Notes: generated by a model from the sequence alone, not told the origin. Positions 30,011-37,684 are shown, numbered from the stretch's first letter. The stretch is DNA of 37,684 nt from Streptomyces thermovulgaris (GCF_002155915.1 NZ_MUME01000049.1:1-37684), one strand, 5' to 3'. A program made the numbers and translations.

Positions 30011-30118
30011 CCGGACGGCGGCGGGACCGCGGAGGACGCCGAGGCGGCACGGGTGGTGCACACGGCCGCGGCCGACGACATCGTGCAGGGGCTGCCCGAC
30101 GGGCTCGACCCGGCCGGC
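30011..30118 (+). pseudogene. Remnant of an ABC transporter ATPase domain
   Basis: Reading plus from 30011 gives a roughly 35-codon stretch (PDGGGTAEDAEAARVVHTAAADDIVQGLPDGLDPAG). It aligns with the region between Q-loop and signature of ABC exporters. The two intact exporters nearby have the same pattern, for example ALGVAQADFVHTLPQGVDTQ and KAIGAHDFISALPEGYDTDV. No start codon with ribosome site, no Walker A upstream and no LSGGQ downstream are present in any frame; the similarity stops within a C-rich sequence. It is best read as the fossil of a deleted or recombined third half-transporter gene. Exact ends are uncertain. Confidence 0.65.
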
Positions 30119-30443
30119 CCCTCCTTCCCGCCCCTCCCGCTCTTTCCCGCTCTTCCTCCGCGCGCGTGTTCTCCCGCACGCTCGCGCATTTGAGGCGGGA
30201 TCATCCACCCCACCCCTTCTGCCCGGATACCGGACACCCACCTCCGGACAGCGGACGTTTTCGGCCAACTTCCGCTGCGCTCCGACGGTGGCGGCAGACC
30301 GGGAAGCCGCCCACTCCGGCCCCGCAGCACCCCGCCCACGTGCAACTCCGGCAGCCTCACTCCCCTGCACCACCGCCCGTTCATCCCGCCGAAACATCCA
30401 ACCGACCGTCACTTTTCGGCCAACATCACCTGGAGGCTCTGTC
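30119..30443. promoter_or_regulatory. Upstream region of the metalloprotease with a 12-bp repeat
   Basis: No gene is supported here. The segment is C-rich on the plus strand. The 12-mer TTTTCGGCCAAC occurs exactly twice, at 30258-30269 and 30413-30424, the second copy just before the small ORF at 30444. It could be a regulator site for the secreted protease. No reliable -35/-10 pair was found. Confidence 0.4.
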
Positions 30444-30548
30444 ATGTACGCGTCGGTAGTGTCACTCTTCCAGCACCGCCGCACGAGCACTGCACCCCAC
30501 CACCGTTCCGGTCCGGCACCCCCACGCCGACCGGACACCCCCACGTAA
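30444..30548 (+). CDS. Putative 34-residue upstream peptide before the metalloprotease
   Basis: ATG at 30444 has a textbook ribosome site (GGAGG at 30432-30436, 7-nt spacer). The peptide begins MYASVVSLFQHRRTS and ends in a Pro/Arg-rich tail (PAPPRRPDTPT). Its TAA stop (30546-30548) overlaps AAGGAG, the ribosome site of the protease gene that starts 9 nt later. The arrangement fits a translated leader that controls or couples protease translation. Third-position GC (about three quarters) is lower than in neighbouring genes, so a selected protein function is doubtful; a regulatory role for its translation is more likely. It could still be chance. Confidence 0.5.
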   Translation: MYASVVSLFQHRRTSTAPHHRSGPAPPRRPDTPT

Positions 30549-30557
30549 GGAGCTTGT

Positions 30558-32216
30558 GTGACTCCCCGCTGCACGCGTCCCAGACGCACCGCCCTGGCCC
30601 TCGCCACCGCCGTCGCGACCGCAGCCCTCCTCGGCACCGGTCTGAGCACCGGCGCCTCGGCCCAGCCCCAGGCCGGTTCCACCGGCGCAGCTCCCCTCGC
30701 CGCCGCCCCCGTCCTGCTCTCCGACGCGGAGCGCACCTCCCTGATCCGGCAGGCGCAGGCCGACGCCTCCGGCACCGCCCGGGAGATAGGCCTCGGCTCC
30801 CAGGAGAAGCTGGTCGTCAAAGACGTCGTCAAGGACGCCGACGGCACGGTGCACACCCGCTACGAGCGCACCTACGCCGGCCTGCCCGTCCTCGGCGGCG
30901 ACCTGGTCGTCCACACCTCCAGGACCGGCAGGACCCAGGGCGTCACCAGGGCCACCGAGGCGGCCATCGAGGTGGACACGCTCACGCCGAGGATCACCGC
31001 CGCCAAGGCCGAGAAGCAGGCGGTGACCCTGGCCCGGGCGGCCGGTTCGGAGAACACCACCGCCGACCAGGCCCCGCGCAAGGTCATCTGGGCGGCCGAC
31101 GGCACACCGGTCCTCGCCTACGAGACGGTCGTCGGCGGCTTCCAGGAGGACGGCACCCCGAACGAACTGCACGTCATCACCGACGCCACCACCGGCGAGA
31201 AGCTCTACGAGTACCAGGGCGTGGTGAACGGCGTCGGCAGGACCCTGTACTCGGGCACCGTCACCCTCTCCACCACCCGGTCGGGGTCGACGTACCAGCT
31301 GTACGACACCACGCGCGGCGGCCACCGGACGTACAACCTGGCCCGCGCCACCTCCGGCACCGGCACCCTGTTCACCGACGCGGACGACGTGTGGGGCACC
31401 GGCACCGCCTCCAGCTCCAGCAGCGACCAGACGGCCGCCGCCGACGCCGCCTACGGCGCCCAGGTCACCTGGGACTTCTACAAGAACGTCTTCGGCCGCA
31501 ACGGCATCAGGAACAACGGGACGGCCGCCTACTCACGGGTCCACTACGGCAACAACTACATCAACGCCTTCTGGTCCGACAGCTGCTTCTGCATGACCTA
31601 CGGCGACGGCGCGGGCAACGTCAAGCCGCTGACCTCGCTGGACGTGGCCGGTCACGAGATGTCCCACGGCCTCACCTCCTACACCGCGGGGCTGCGGTAC
31701 TCCGGCGAGTCCGGCGGCCTCAACGAGGCCACCTCCGACATCTTCGGCACCGGCGTGGAGTTCTACGCCAACAACGCCTCCGACCCCGGTGACTACCTCA
31801 TCGGCGAGAAGATCGACATCAACGGCAACGGCACCCCGCTGCGCTACATGGACAGGCCCAGCAAGGACGGCGCCTCCGCCGACTACTGGTCCTCCGGCGT
31901 GGGCAACAGGGACGTGCACTACTCGTCCGGCGTCGCGAACCACTTCTTCTACCTCCTCGCGGAGGGCAGCGGCGCGAAGACGATCAACGGCGTCAGCTAC
32001 AACTCGCCGACGTACGACGGCTCCCGGATCACCGGCATCGGCCGCGACAAGGCGCTGCAGATCTGGTACAAGGCGCTGACCACGTACATGACGTCGACCA
32101 CCAACTACAAGGGCGCCCGCACGGCGACCCTGAACGCGGCGGCGGCGCTGTACGGCTCCGGCAGCACCGAGTACAACACGGTCGCGGCGGCCTGGACCGC
32201 GGTCAACGTCACCTGA
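30558..32216 (+). CDS. Secreted neutral zinc metalloprotease (M4, thermolysin family)
   Basis: Exported zymogen protease of 552 residues. Signal peptide: MTPRCTRPRRTALALATAVATAALLGTGLSTGASA (cleavage about residue 35). A propeptide with FTP/PepSY-type segments (VKDADGTVHTRYERTYAGLPVLGGDLVVHT) follows to about residue 210. The catalytic domain has HEMSH (His366, Glu367, His370) and the third zinc ligand Glu390 in GGLNEATSD, exactly 19 residues after the second histidine as in thermolysin, and the C-terminal M4 helical domain. GTG at 30558 with AAGGAG 5 nt upstream. Degrades extracellular protein; liberated peptides could feed importers such as the one at 1-4299, a general link only. Confidence 0.95.
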   Translation: MTPRCTRPRRTALALATAVATAALLGTGLSTGASAQPQAGSTGAAPLAAAPVLLSDAERTSLIRQAQADASGTAREIGLGSQEKLVVKDVVKDADGTVHTRYERTYAGLPVLGGDLVVHTSRTGRTQGVTRATEAAIEVDTLTPRITAAKAEKQAVTLARAAGSENTTADQAPRKVIWAADGTPVLAYETVVGGFQEDGTPNELHVITDATTGEKLYEYQGVVNGVGRTLYSGTVTLSTTRSGSTYQLYDTTRGGHRTYNLARATSGTGTLFTDADDVWGTGTASSSSSDQTAAADAAYGAQVTWDFYKNVFGRNGIRNNGTAAYSRVHYGNNYINAFWSDSCFCMTYGDGAGNVKPLTSLDVAGHEMSHGLTSYTAGLRYSGESGGLNEATSDIFGTGVEFYANNASDPGDYLIGEKIDINGNGTPLRYMDRPSKDGASADYWSSGVGNRDVHYSSGVANHFFYLLAEGSGAKTINGVSYNSPTYDGSRITGIGRDKALQIWYKALTTYMTSTTNYKGARTATLNAAAALYGSGSTEYNTVAAAWTAVNVT

Positions 32217-32236
32217 GCCACGGGCAGTCGACGGGC

Positions 32237-32272
32237 ACGGCCCCCGGAAAGGACCTCCTTTCCGGGGGCCGT
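32237..32272 (+). terminator. Very strong terminator after the metalloprotease gene
   Basis: A 16-17-bp perfect stem, ACGGCCCCCGGAAAGGA (32237-32253) with TCCTTTCCGGGGGCCGT (32256-32272), with a minimal loop. It starts 20 bp after the stop. The 3' arm is part of a 30-bp direct repeat (32262-32291 / 32294-32323). Confidence 0.92.
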
Positions 32273-32323
32273 CCTGGGCTTGTGTCCCGTGTCCCGGGGG
32301 CCGTCCTAGGCTTGGGTCCCATG
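32262..32323. repeat. Direct repeat, 30 bp, 27 of 30 identical, 32-bp period
   Basis: Copy 1 at 32262-32291 and copy 2 at 32294-32323 both read CCGGGGGCCGTCCT-N-GGCTTG-N-GTCCC-N-TG. They differ at three positions (G/A, T/G, G/A). Copy 1 contains the terminator 3' arm; copy 2 contains TAGGCT and ends in the ATG of the next gene, where copy 1 has GTG. Confidence 0.93.
32307..32320 (+). promoter_or_regulatory. Putative leaderless promoter -10 (TAGGCT) of the DUF1990 gene
   Basis: TAGGCT (32307-32312) fits the actinobacterial TAnnnT -10 pattern and lies exactly 8 nt before the ATG, so transcription would start at or beside the start codon. No ribosome site is present. The same TAGGCT-N8-ATG arrangement occurs at 26032-26048. 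A -35 element is not evident. Confidence 0.5.
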
Positions 32324-32839
32324 TCTACGGAGGACTTCACCTACGAGGAAGTCGGCGCGACACGTGAAGAGGGTCACTGCCCGCCGGGCTTCCACCCCCT
32401 GCACATGCGCATGCGCATCGGCGAGGGCACGGAGGTGTTCCGACGGGCGTCCGAGGCGGTGCTGACCTGGGAGATGCACCGGGCTCTCGGAGTGGAGATC
32501 GACACGAGTGCACAGCGGGCGGCGCCCGGTGTCGACGTCACCGTCAGCGTCGCCGGGGTCGTCAGGGCACCGTGCCGGGTGGTCTGGACGGTCGAGGAAC
32601 ACCGTCGCGCCGGGTGGGCCTACGGCACACTGCCGGGGCATCCGGCGTGCGGTGAAGAGGCCTTCGTGGTGAACCGCACGGGAGACGGAACCGTGTGGCT
32701 GACGGTCAGTTCGTTCAGCAGGCCGGCGGCGTGGTACACCCGGGCGGCGGGAGCGGCTACCCGGGGAGTGCAGCACATGCTCGCCCGGCGCTGCGGCGCG
32801 GTGCTGCGGAGGCTGTGCGCCGGCATACCCGAGCCTTGA
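32321..32839 (+). CDS. DUF1990 family protein
   Basis: A 172-residue soluble protein that matches the pattern of DUF1990 proteins: FTYEEVGATR near the start, MRIGEGTEVFRRASEAVLTWEMHRALGV, then WTVEEHRRAGWAYGTLPGHPACGEEAFVVNR and VWLTVSSFSRPAAWYTRAAG. The function of the family is unknown; a START-like fold binding a small hydrophobic ligand has been suggested for related proteins, which I regard as speculation here. The start at ATG 32321 is set by homology and the TAGGCT element; an in-frame ATG at 32282 lies inside the repeat. It is convergent with glgP (47 bp apart). Confidence 0.85.
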   Translation: MSTEDFTYEEVGATREEGHCPPGFHPLHMRMRIGEGTEVFRRASEAVLTWEMHRALGVEIDTSAQRAAPGVDVTVSVAGVVRAPCRVVWTVEEHRRAGWAYGTLPGHPACGEEAFVVNRTGDGTVWLTVSSFSRPAAWYTRAAGAATRGVQHMLARRCGAVLRRLCAGIPEP

Positions 32840-32886
32840 CTGCGGGCAGTCGTGCCGCCCGGGCGGTACGACTGCCCGCGGCCGTG

Positions 32887-35535
32887 CTATCGCATCAGCA
32901 CCCCCGCTCCCTCGCCCGTCCCCTCCGCGGGGGTCGCCACCAGGCCCAGCTCGGCACTGGAGGCCATCAGGCGGTGGGCGGGCAGGATGCGGACCGTGTA
33001 GCCGTAGGGACCGGTGCGGTCCAGGGAGAGCGGGCCCTCGTAGACCCAGCGGCCGTCGGGGTCGGGGGCACCCGCGGGTTTCAGCGGGACGGCGGTGGCG
33101 TCGGTGATGCGGTCCTCCTCGTCCACCCGCCCGGAGACCACCTGCACCTCCACGTCGTCCGGGCCGAGGCCGCCCAGGCCCACGCGCACCCGCAGACCGA
33201 GGGTGGTGCCGAGTTCGGCGGTGGCCGTGGAGAGGGACTCCCCGGCGCGTTCGGCGACGGGGGAGGAGGTCTCCACATGGTCGACCTTCACCTCGTGCCA
33301 GGCGCTGCGCACCCGTGCCTTCCACCGCGCGAACTCACGGGCCGTGTCCGGGTCCAGGGCGCGGTGGGCGTGGGCGGCGGGGACGTAGAGCCGTTCGACG
33401 TACTCGCGGACCATGCGGCTCGCCAGCACCTTCGGGCCGAGCCGGGCCAGGGTCTGGCGGACCATCTCGATCCACCGGTCGGGCAGCCCGCCCCGGCCGC
33501 GCTCGTAGAAGCGGGGGGCGATCCGCTGCTCCAGCAGGTCGTACAGTGCGGCGGCCTCGATGTCGTCGCGCTGGTCGGGGTCGTAGCCGGCGCCGTCCGC
33601 GGTCGGGATGGCCCAGCCGAAGTCGGGCTGGTACCACTCGTCCCACCAGCCGTCCAGCACCGAGAGGTTGAGGCAGCCGTTGAGCGCGGCCTTCATGCCG
33701 GAGGTGCCGCACGCCTCCAGCGGGCGCAGCGGGTTGTTCAGCCAGACGTCGCAGCCGTGGTAGAGCTTCTGCGCCATCGCCATGCCGTAGTCCGGCAGGA
33801 AGACGATCCGGTGGCGCACCCGCGGGTCGTCGGCGAAGCGGACCAGCTCCTGGATGAGCCGCTTGCCGCTGTCGTCGGCCGGGTGCGCCTTGCCCGCGAC
33901 CACGATCTGCACCGGCCGCTCGGGATGCAGCAGCAGGTCCATCAGCCGGTCGCGGTCGCGCAGCATCAGCGTCAGGCGCTTGTACGACGGCACCCGGCGG
34001 GCGAAGCCGATCGTCAGCACATCGGGGTCGAACACGTCGTCGATCCAGCCCAGCTCGGCCGTGCCCGCGCCGCGCTGCCGCCAGGAGGCCCGCAGCCGGG
34101 CGCGCACCTCGGCGACCAGCTGTTCGCGCAGGTCGCGGCGGAGGTCCCAGATGACCTGGTCGGGGATGTCGGCGACGGCGTCCCAGCGCTCGGAGCCGCC
34201 CGAGGTCAGCGCGTCCTCGGTGCGGTGGGGGCCGATCTGCCGGGCGCCGAGCCGGAAGACCTCGGGGGCCACCCAGGTCGGGGCGTGCACGCCGTTGGTC
34301 ACGGAGGTGATCGGCACCTCCTCGGGGTCGAATCCCGGCCACAGACCGGCGAACATCTCCCGGCTGACCTTTCCGTGCAGCAGGGAGACGCCGTTGGCGC
34401 GCTGGGCCAGCCTGAGCCCCATCACGGCCATGTTGAACAGGTTCGGCTCGCCGCCCGGGTAGGTCTCCATGCCCAGCTGGAGGATCCGCTCGACGTCGAT
34501 GCCCGGCAGCTCGGCGTCGGGCCCGAAGTGGCGGGCGACCAGTTCCCGGTCGAAGCGGTCGATGCCGGCCGGGACGGGGGTGTGCGTGGTGAAGACCGTG
34601 CCCGCGCGCACCGCCTCCAGTGCCGCGTCGAAGTCCAGGCCCTGGGCGCACAGCTCGGCGATGCGCTCCAGGCCGAGGAAGCCCGCGTGGCCCTCGTTGG
34701 TGTGGAACACCTCGGGGTCGGGGTGGCCGGTGATCCGGCAGTACGCCCGCACCGCCCGCACTCCCCCTATGCCCAGCAGCATCTCCTGCAGCAGCCGGTG
34801 CTCGCTGCCGCCGCCGTAGAGCCGGTCGGTCACCCCGCGCTCGCCCAGGTCGTTCTCCTCGACGTCGGAGTCCAGCATCAGCAGCGGGATCCGGCCGATC
34901 TGGGCCACCCAGATCCGGGCGTGCAGGGCCCTGCCGCCGGGCAGGGCCAGCAGGACCCGCGCCGGGGTGCCGTCGGGTTCCTTCAGAAGGGTGACGGGCA
35001 GCTCGTGGGGGTCGAGGACCGGGTAGTGCTCCTGCTGCCAGCCGTCCCGGGACAGGGTCTGCCGGAAGTAGCCGTGCCGGTACAGCAGCCCGACCCCGAT
35101 CAGCGGTACGCCGAGGTCGCTGGCCGCCTTCAGATGGTCGCCGGCGAGGATGCCGAGGCCGCCGGAGTACTGCGGCAGCGCGGCCGTGATGCCGAACTCG
35201 GGCGAGAAGTACGCGATGGCGGCGGGCAGGCCCTCCGGCCGGCTCTGGTACCAGCGGTCGCCGGTCATGTAGTCGTGCAGGTCGTCGGCGACGGCGGTCA
35301 GCCGGCGCAGGAAGCGGCGGTCCTCGGCCAGCTCGGCCAGCCGCGCGGGGGGAACGCTGCCGAGCAGCCGTACGGGGTCGCCTCCCGAGGAGACCCAGTG
35401 CTCGGGGTCGATGGACTGGAAGAGGTCACGGGTCTCGGCGTGCCAGGACCAGCGCAGATTGCGTGCCAGCTCGCTGAGCGGGCGCAGGGGCTCGGGGAGA
35501 GCGGGACGGACGGTGAACCGACGGATCGCCTTCAC
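32887..35535 (-). CDS. glgP: Alpha-glucan (glycogen/maltodextrin) phosphorylase, GT35
   Basis: PLP-dependent phosphorolysis of alpha-1,4-glucan to glucose-1-phosphate; in actinomycetes it also recycles GlgE-made glucan. 882 residues from GTG 35535 (GAGG at 6 nt); the open frame extends upstream to 35640 but without ribosome site. The N-terminal DUF3417 domain (LRPLSELARNLRWSWHAETRDLFQSIDPEHW) marks the actinobacterial long type. The phosphorylase core has ITSVTNGVHAPTW, YKRLTLMLRDRDRL, IVVAGKAHPADDSGKRLI and the PLP lysine in GTSGMKAALNG (Lys615). It is divergent from glgE with a shared 338-bp control region. GlgX at 19794-22136 removes the branches it leaves. Confidence 0.96.
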   Translation of the reverse strand: MKAIRRFTVRPALPEPLRPLSELARNLRWSWHAETRDLFQSIDPEHWVSSGGDPVRLLGSVPPARLAELAEDRRFLRRLTAVADDLHDYMTGDRWYQSRPEGLPAAIAYFSPEFGITAALPQYSGGLGILAGDHLKAASDLGVPLIGVGLLYRHGYFRQTLSRDGWQQEHYPVLDPHELPVTLLKEPDGTPARVLLALPGGRALHARIWVAQIGRIPLLMLDSDVEENDLGERGVTDRLYGGGSEHRLLQEMLLGIGGVRAVRAYCRITGHPDPEVFHTNEGHAGFLGLERIAELCAQGLDFDAALEAVRAGTVFTTHTPVPAGIDRFDRELVARHFGPDAELPGIDVERILQLGMETYPGGEPNLFNMAVMGLRLAQRANGVSLLHGKVSREMFAGLWPGFDPEEVPITSVTNGVHAPTWVAPEVFRLGARQIGPHRTEDALTSGGSERWDAVADIPDQVIWDLRRDLREQLVAEVRARLRASWRQRGAGTAELGWIDDVFDPDVLTIGFARRVPSYKRLTLMLRDRDRLMDLLLHPERPVQIVVAGKAHPADDSGKRLIQELVRFADDPRVRHRIVFLPDYGMAMAQKLYHGCDVWLNNPLRPLEACGTSGMKAALNGCLNLSVLDGWWDEWYQPDFGWAIPTADGAGYDPDQRDDIEAAALYDLLEQRIAPRFYERGRGGLPDRWIEMVRQTLARLGPKVLASRMVREYVERLYVPAAHAHRALDPDTAREFARWKARVRSAWHEVKVDHVETSSPVAERAGESLSTATAELGTTLGLRVRVGLGGLGPDDVEVQVVSGRVDEEDRITDATAVPLKPAGAPDPDGRWVYEGPLSLDRTGPYGYTVRILPAHRLMASSAELGLVATPAEGTGEGAGVLMR

Positions 35536-35873
35536 TTGCCACCTCGGCGCGTTCGCTGGATGGACGCACTGCGCTGTGCGCCCCGTCACACTGAAAACCG
35601 TACCGGCCCGGCAGCGGGCACCGCTGGGTGTGGACACCACCGGGTGTGCCGTGCCCGGAAGGGACCGGGTCGGCGTCCGGACCGGACCGGTCGGCGTCGG
35701 TTTCGGACCGGCCGGTCTTGTGTGTCGGCATACGCGTGAGTAGTTAACAAGGTGCCGGATTGCTCACCCGAATAGGGTGGGAAGGCTCACCGGTACCCCC
35801 TTCAGGCACACCTTCGCAGGACCTCCCCACAGACATCCGCCCACACCCTCGTTGACGCGGACAGGAGGCGGTC
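35536..35873. promoter_or_regulatory. Divergent glgP-glgE control region with direct repeats
   Basis: 338 bp without a gene. Toward glgE it holds an imperfect direct repeat, GGACCGG-(G)-TCGGCGTC at 35662-35677 and 35684-35698 (about two helical turns apart), with GGACCGG four times in all (35662, 35679, 35684, 35705). A 12-bp palindrome GACCGGCCGGTC (35706-35717) abuts the putative -35 at 35718. These look like an operator region. No clear glgP promoter was found on the minus strand. Confidence 0.5.
35718..35746 (+). promoter_or_regulatory. Putative glgE promoter
   Basis: TTGTGT (35718-35723) and TAGTTA (35741-35746) are separated by 17 bp, close to a housekeeping sigma-factor promoter. The predicted start is near 35753, giving a leader of about 120 nt before glgE. 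The palindrome at 35706-35717 lies directly upstream, where a repressor or activator could act. Confidence 0.5.
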
Positions 35874-37684
35874 ATGCCCGCCAAGCACCATCCGGCAGTA
35901 CCCCCGACGACCAGCGCGAGCGGCGCGGCACGCAGCGCACAGGCGGCTTCCGGCCGGCCCGGTGCCTCCTCCGGGTCCTCCCGCGGCTCCGGCCGGCGGT
36001 CCGCCCCGGCCCCGAAGCGGCCCTCGGGCAGGGCCACCGCCGTGGGCCGGATCCCCGTGCTGGACGTGCGCCCGATCGTCCTGAACGGCCGCAGGCCCGC
36101 CAAGGCGGTGACCGGGGAGTCGTTCCAGATCTCGGCCACCGTCTTCCGGGAGGGCCACGAGGCGGTGGCCGCGAACGTGGTCCTGCGCGACCCGGAGGGC
36201 CGTCCGGGTCCCTGGACGCCGATGCGCGAGCTGGCCCCCGGCACCGACCGCTGGGGCGCCGAGGTGACCGCCGGCGAGCCCGGTCTGTGGACGTACACGG
36301 TCGAGGCCTGGGGCGACCCGGTCACCACCTGGCGGCACCAGGCGCAGATCAAGATTCCCGCCGGGCAGGACACCGACCTCGTCCTGGAGGAAGGCGCACA
36401 GCTGTACGAGCGGGCCGCCGCCGGAGTGCCGGAGGACGAGGGCCAGAAGGTGGTCCTGGACGCCGTGGCGGCGCTGCGCGACGAGAGCCGGCCGGCCGCC
36501 GCCCGGCTGGCGGGGGCGTTGACGCCGGAGGTGGATGCGGTGCTGGCGCGGTGGCCGCTGCGGGAGCTGGTGACCGCCTCCGAGCCGCTGCCGCTGCTGG
36601 TGGAGCGGGAGCGGGCCCTGTACGGCTCGTGGTACGAGTTCTTCCCCCGCTCCGAGGGCACCCCCCAGCAGCCGCACGGCACCTTCCGCACCGCCGCGCG
36701 CCGGCTGCCGGCGATCGCCGCGATGGGCTTCGACGTGGTCTACCTGCCGCCCATCCACCCCATCGGCACCACCTTCCGCAAGGGCCGCAACAACTCCCTG
36801 ACCGCCGGCCCCGACGACGTCGGGGTGCCCTGGGCCATCGGCTCCCCCGAGGGCGGCCACGACGCCGTCCACCCCGCCCTGGGCACCCTGGAGGACTTCG
36901 ACTGGTTCGTGGAGCGGGCCCGGGAGCTGGGGCTGGAGATCGCCTTGGACTTCGCCCTGCAGTGCTCCCCGGACCATCCGTGGGTGCACAAGCATCCGCA
37001 GTGGTTCCGTCACCGTCCCGACGGCAGCATCGCGTACGCGGAGAATCCGCCCAAGAAGTACCAGGACATCTATCCGCTAGCCTTCGACGCCGACTTCGAG
37101 GGGCTGCTGGCGGAGACGGTGCGGGTGCTGCGGCACTGGATGGCGCACGGGGTGCGGATCTTCCGGGTGGACAATCCGCACACCAAGCCGGTGGTGTTCT
37201 GGGAGCGGGTGATCGCCGAGATCAACGCCGCCGATCCCGATGTGATCTTCCTGGCCGAGGCGTTCACCCGGCCGGCGATGATGCACACCCTGGCGCAGAT
37301 CGGTTTTCAGCAGTCCTACACCTATTTCACCTGGCGCAACACCAAGCAGGAGCTGACGGAGTACCTCACCGAGCTGACCGGGGAGGCGGCCGCGTACATG
37401 CGGCCCAATCTGTTCGTCAACACCCCCGACATCCTGCACGCCTATCTGCAGCACGGCGGGCGGCCCGCCTTCGAGGCGCGGGCCGTGCTGGCCGCCACGC
37501 TCTCGCCCTCCTGGGGCATCTACAGCGGTTTCGAGCTGTGCGAGAACACCCCGTTGCGGGAGGGCAGCGAGGAGTACCTGGACTCGGAGAAGTACCAGCT
37601 CAAGCCCCGTGACTGGGAGGCCGCCGAACGCGAGGGCCGCACCCTGACCCCCCTGATCACCCGCCTCAACCACATCCGCCGCCG
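35874..37684 (+). CDS. glgE: Alpha-1,4-glucan:maltose-1-phosphate maltosyltransferase, partial
   Basis: Elongates alpha-glucan with maltose-1-phosphate (GH13_3). The frame is open to the right edge; 603 codons are present and roughly 100 are missing. ATG at 35874 has AGGAGG 5 nt upstream. After a 45-residue Ala/Ser/Gly/Arg/Pro-rich N-terminus the conserved protein begins at [28 protein letters not shown]. The barrel has [31 protein letters not shown] (nucleophile Asp433), [11 protein letters not shown] (acid/base Glu462) and [10 protein letters not shown] (Asp519). All three lie 39 residues beyond the numbers I recall for S. coelicolor GlgE1 (394/423/480). TreS and Pep2, its usual substrate suppliers, should lie to the right. 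Confidence 0.95.
   Translation, partial: MPAKHHPAVPPTTSASGAARSAQAASGRPGASSGSSRGSGRRSAPAPKRPSGRATAVGRIPVLDVRPIVLNGRRPAKAVTGESFQISATVFREGHEAVAANVVLRDPEGRPGPWTPMRELAPGTDRWGAEVTAGEPGLWTYTVEAWGDPVTTWRHQAQIKIPAGQDTDLVLEEGAQLYERAAAGVPEDEGQKVVLDAVAALRDESRPAAARLAGALTPEVDAVLARWPLRELVTASEPLPLLVERERALYGSWYEFFPRSEGTPQQPHGTFRTAARRLPAIAAMGFDVVYLPPIHPIGTTFRKGRNNSLTAGPDDVGVPWAIGSPEGGHDAVHPALGTLEDFDWFVERARELGLEIALDFALQCSPDHPWVHKHPQWFRHRPDGSIAYAENPPKKYQDIYPLAFDADFEGLLAETVRVLRHWMAHGVRIFRVDNPHTKPVVFWERVIAEINAADPDVIFLAEAFTRPAMMHTLAQIGFQQSYTYFTWRNTKQELTEYLTELTGEAAAYMRPNLFVNTPDILHAYLQHGGRPAFEARAVLAATLSPSWGIYSGFELCENTPLREGSEEYLDSEKYQLKPRDWEAAEREGRTLTPLITRLNHIRR

Noticed and set aside
27344..30856. 1170-codon minus-strand frame across the ABC exporter and protease region
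   Set aside because: Antisense to two well-supported genes and extends through a terminator and gap; composition typical of shadow frames.

Overview
The window looks like a piece of a Streptomyces chromosome. It is very GC-rich with a strong G/C bias in third codon positions, uses GTG starts often, and has genes with GAGG/AGGAGG ribosome sites next to genes that look leaderless. It also carries typical actinomycete systems: a GlgE/GlgP/GlgX glucan set, YkuD-type L,D-transpeptidase lipoproteins, a tandem glycine riboswitch before gcvT, an RsbW-like ATPase and a secreted thermolysin-family protease. From memory the gene order resembles the glycine-cleavage to glgE part of the S. coelicolor core chromosome; I could not check this by search. 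I see no IS element, integrase, tRNA, rRNA or CRISPR array.

Layout. (1) 1-4299, minus: peptide ABC importer operon (binding lipoprotein, two permeases, an ATPase cut by the window edge), with a hairpin between the binding protein and the first permease. (2) 4743-7414, minus: two SseB-domain proteins and a small P-loop kinase-like protein. (3) 7597-12216, plus: glycine riboswitch, gcvT, gcvH, glyA, sdaA, which convert glycine to one-carbon units, interconvert glycine and serine, and deaminate serine to pyruvate. (4) 12574-16779: secreted PI-specific phospholipase C-like protein, GH25 muramidase without a signal peptide, Rossmann-fold reductase, RsbW-like ATPase, enoyl-CoA hydratase. (5) 16853-19591, minus: two tandem L,D-transpeptidase lipoproteins. 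(6) 19794-22136: glgX. (7) 22199-25813, minus: four-gene operon of ABC ATPase, ABC-2 permease, sensor kinase and response regulator with overlapping or near-touching ends. (8) 26046-29944, plus: heterodimeric ABC exporter pair, followed by a short fossil of another ABC ATPase. (9) 30444-32216: small upstream ORF and M4 metalloprotease. (10) 32321-32839: DUF1990 protein. (11) 32887-37684: divergent glgP and glgE, glgE cut by the right edge.

How the parts work together. Region 3 is a regulated glycine/serine catabolic unit, and region 2, divergent from it, carries two homologues of a family named for serine sensitivity. Regions 5, 6 and 11 mix cell-wall crosslinking with glycogen and maltosyl-phosphate glucan turnover. 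Region 7 looks like a sensor-controlled export module.

The best candidates for undescribed biology are regulatory and micro-evolutionary: a concrete translational switch model for the glycine riboswitch; a 16-bp tandem duplication that separated a kinase and regulator gene and created a new ribosome site; a 34-codon ORF whose stop overlaps the protease ribosome site; a 32-bp-period duplication that carries the start region of a leaderless gene; and an ABC ATPase remnant.
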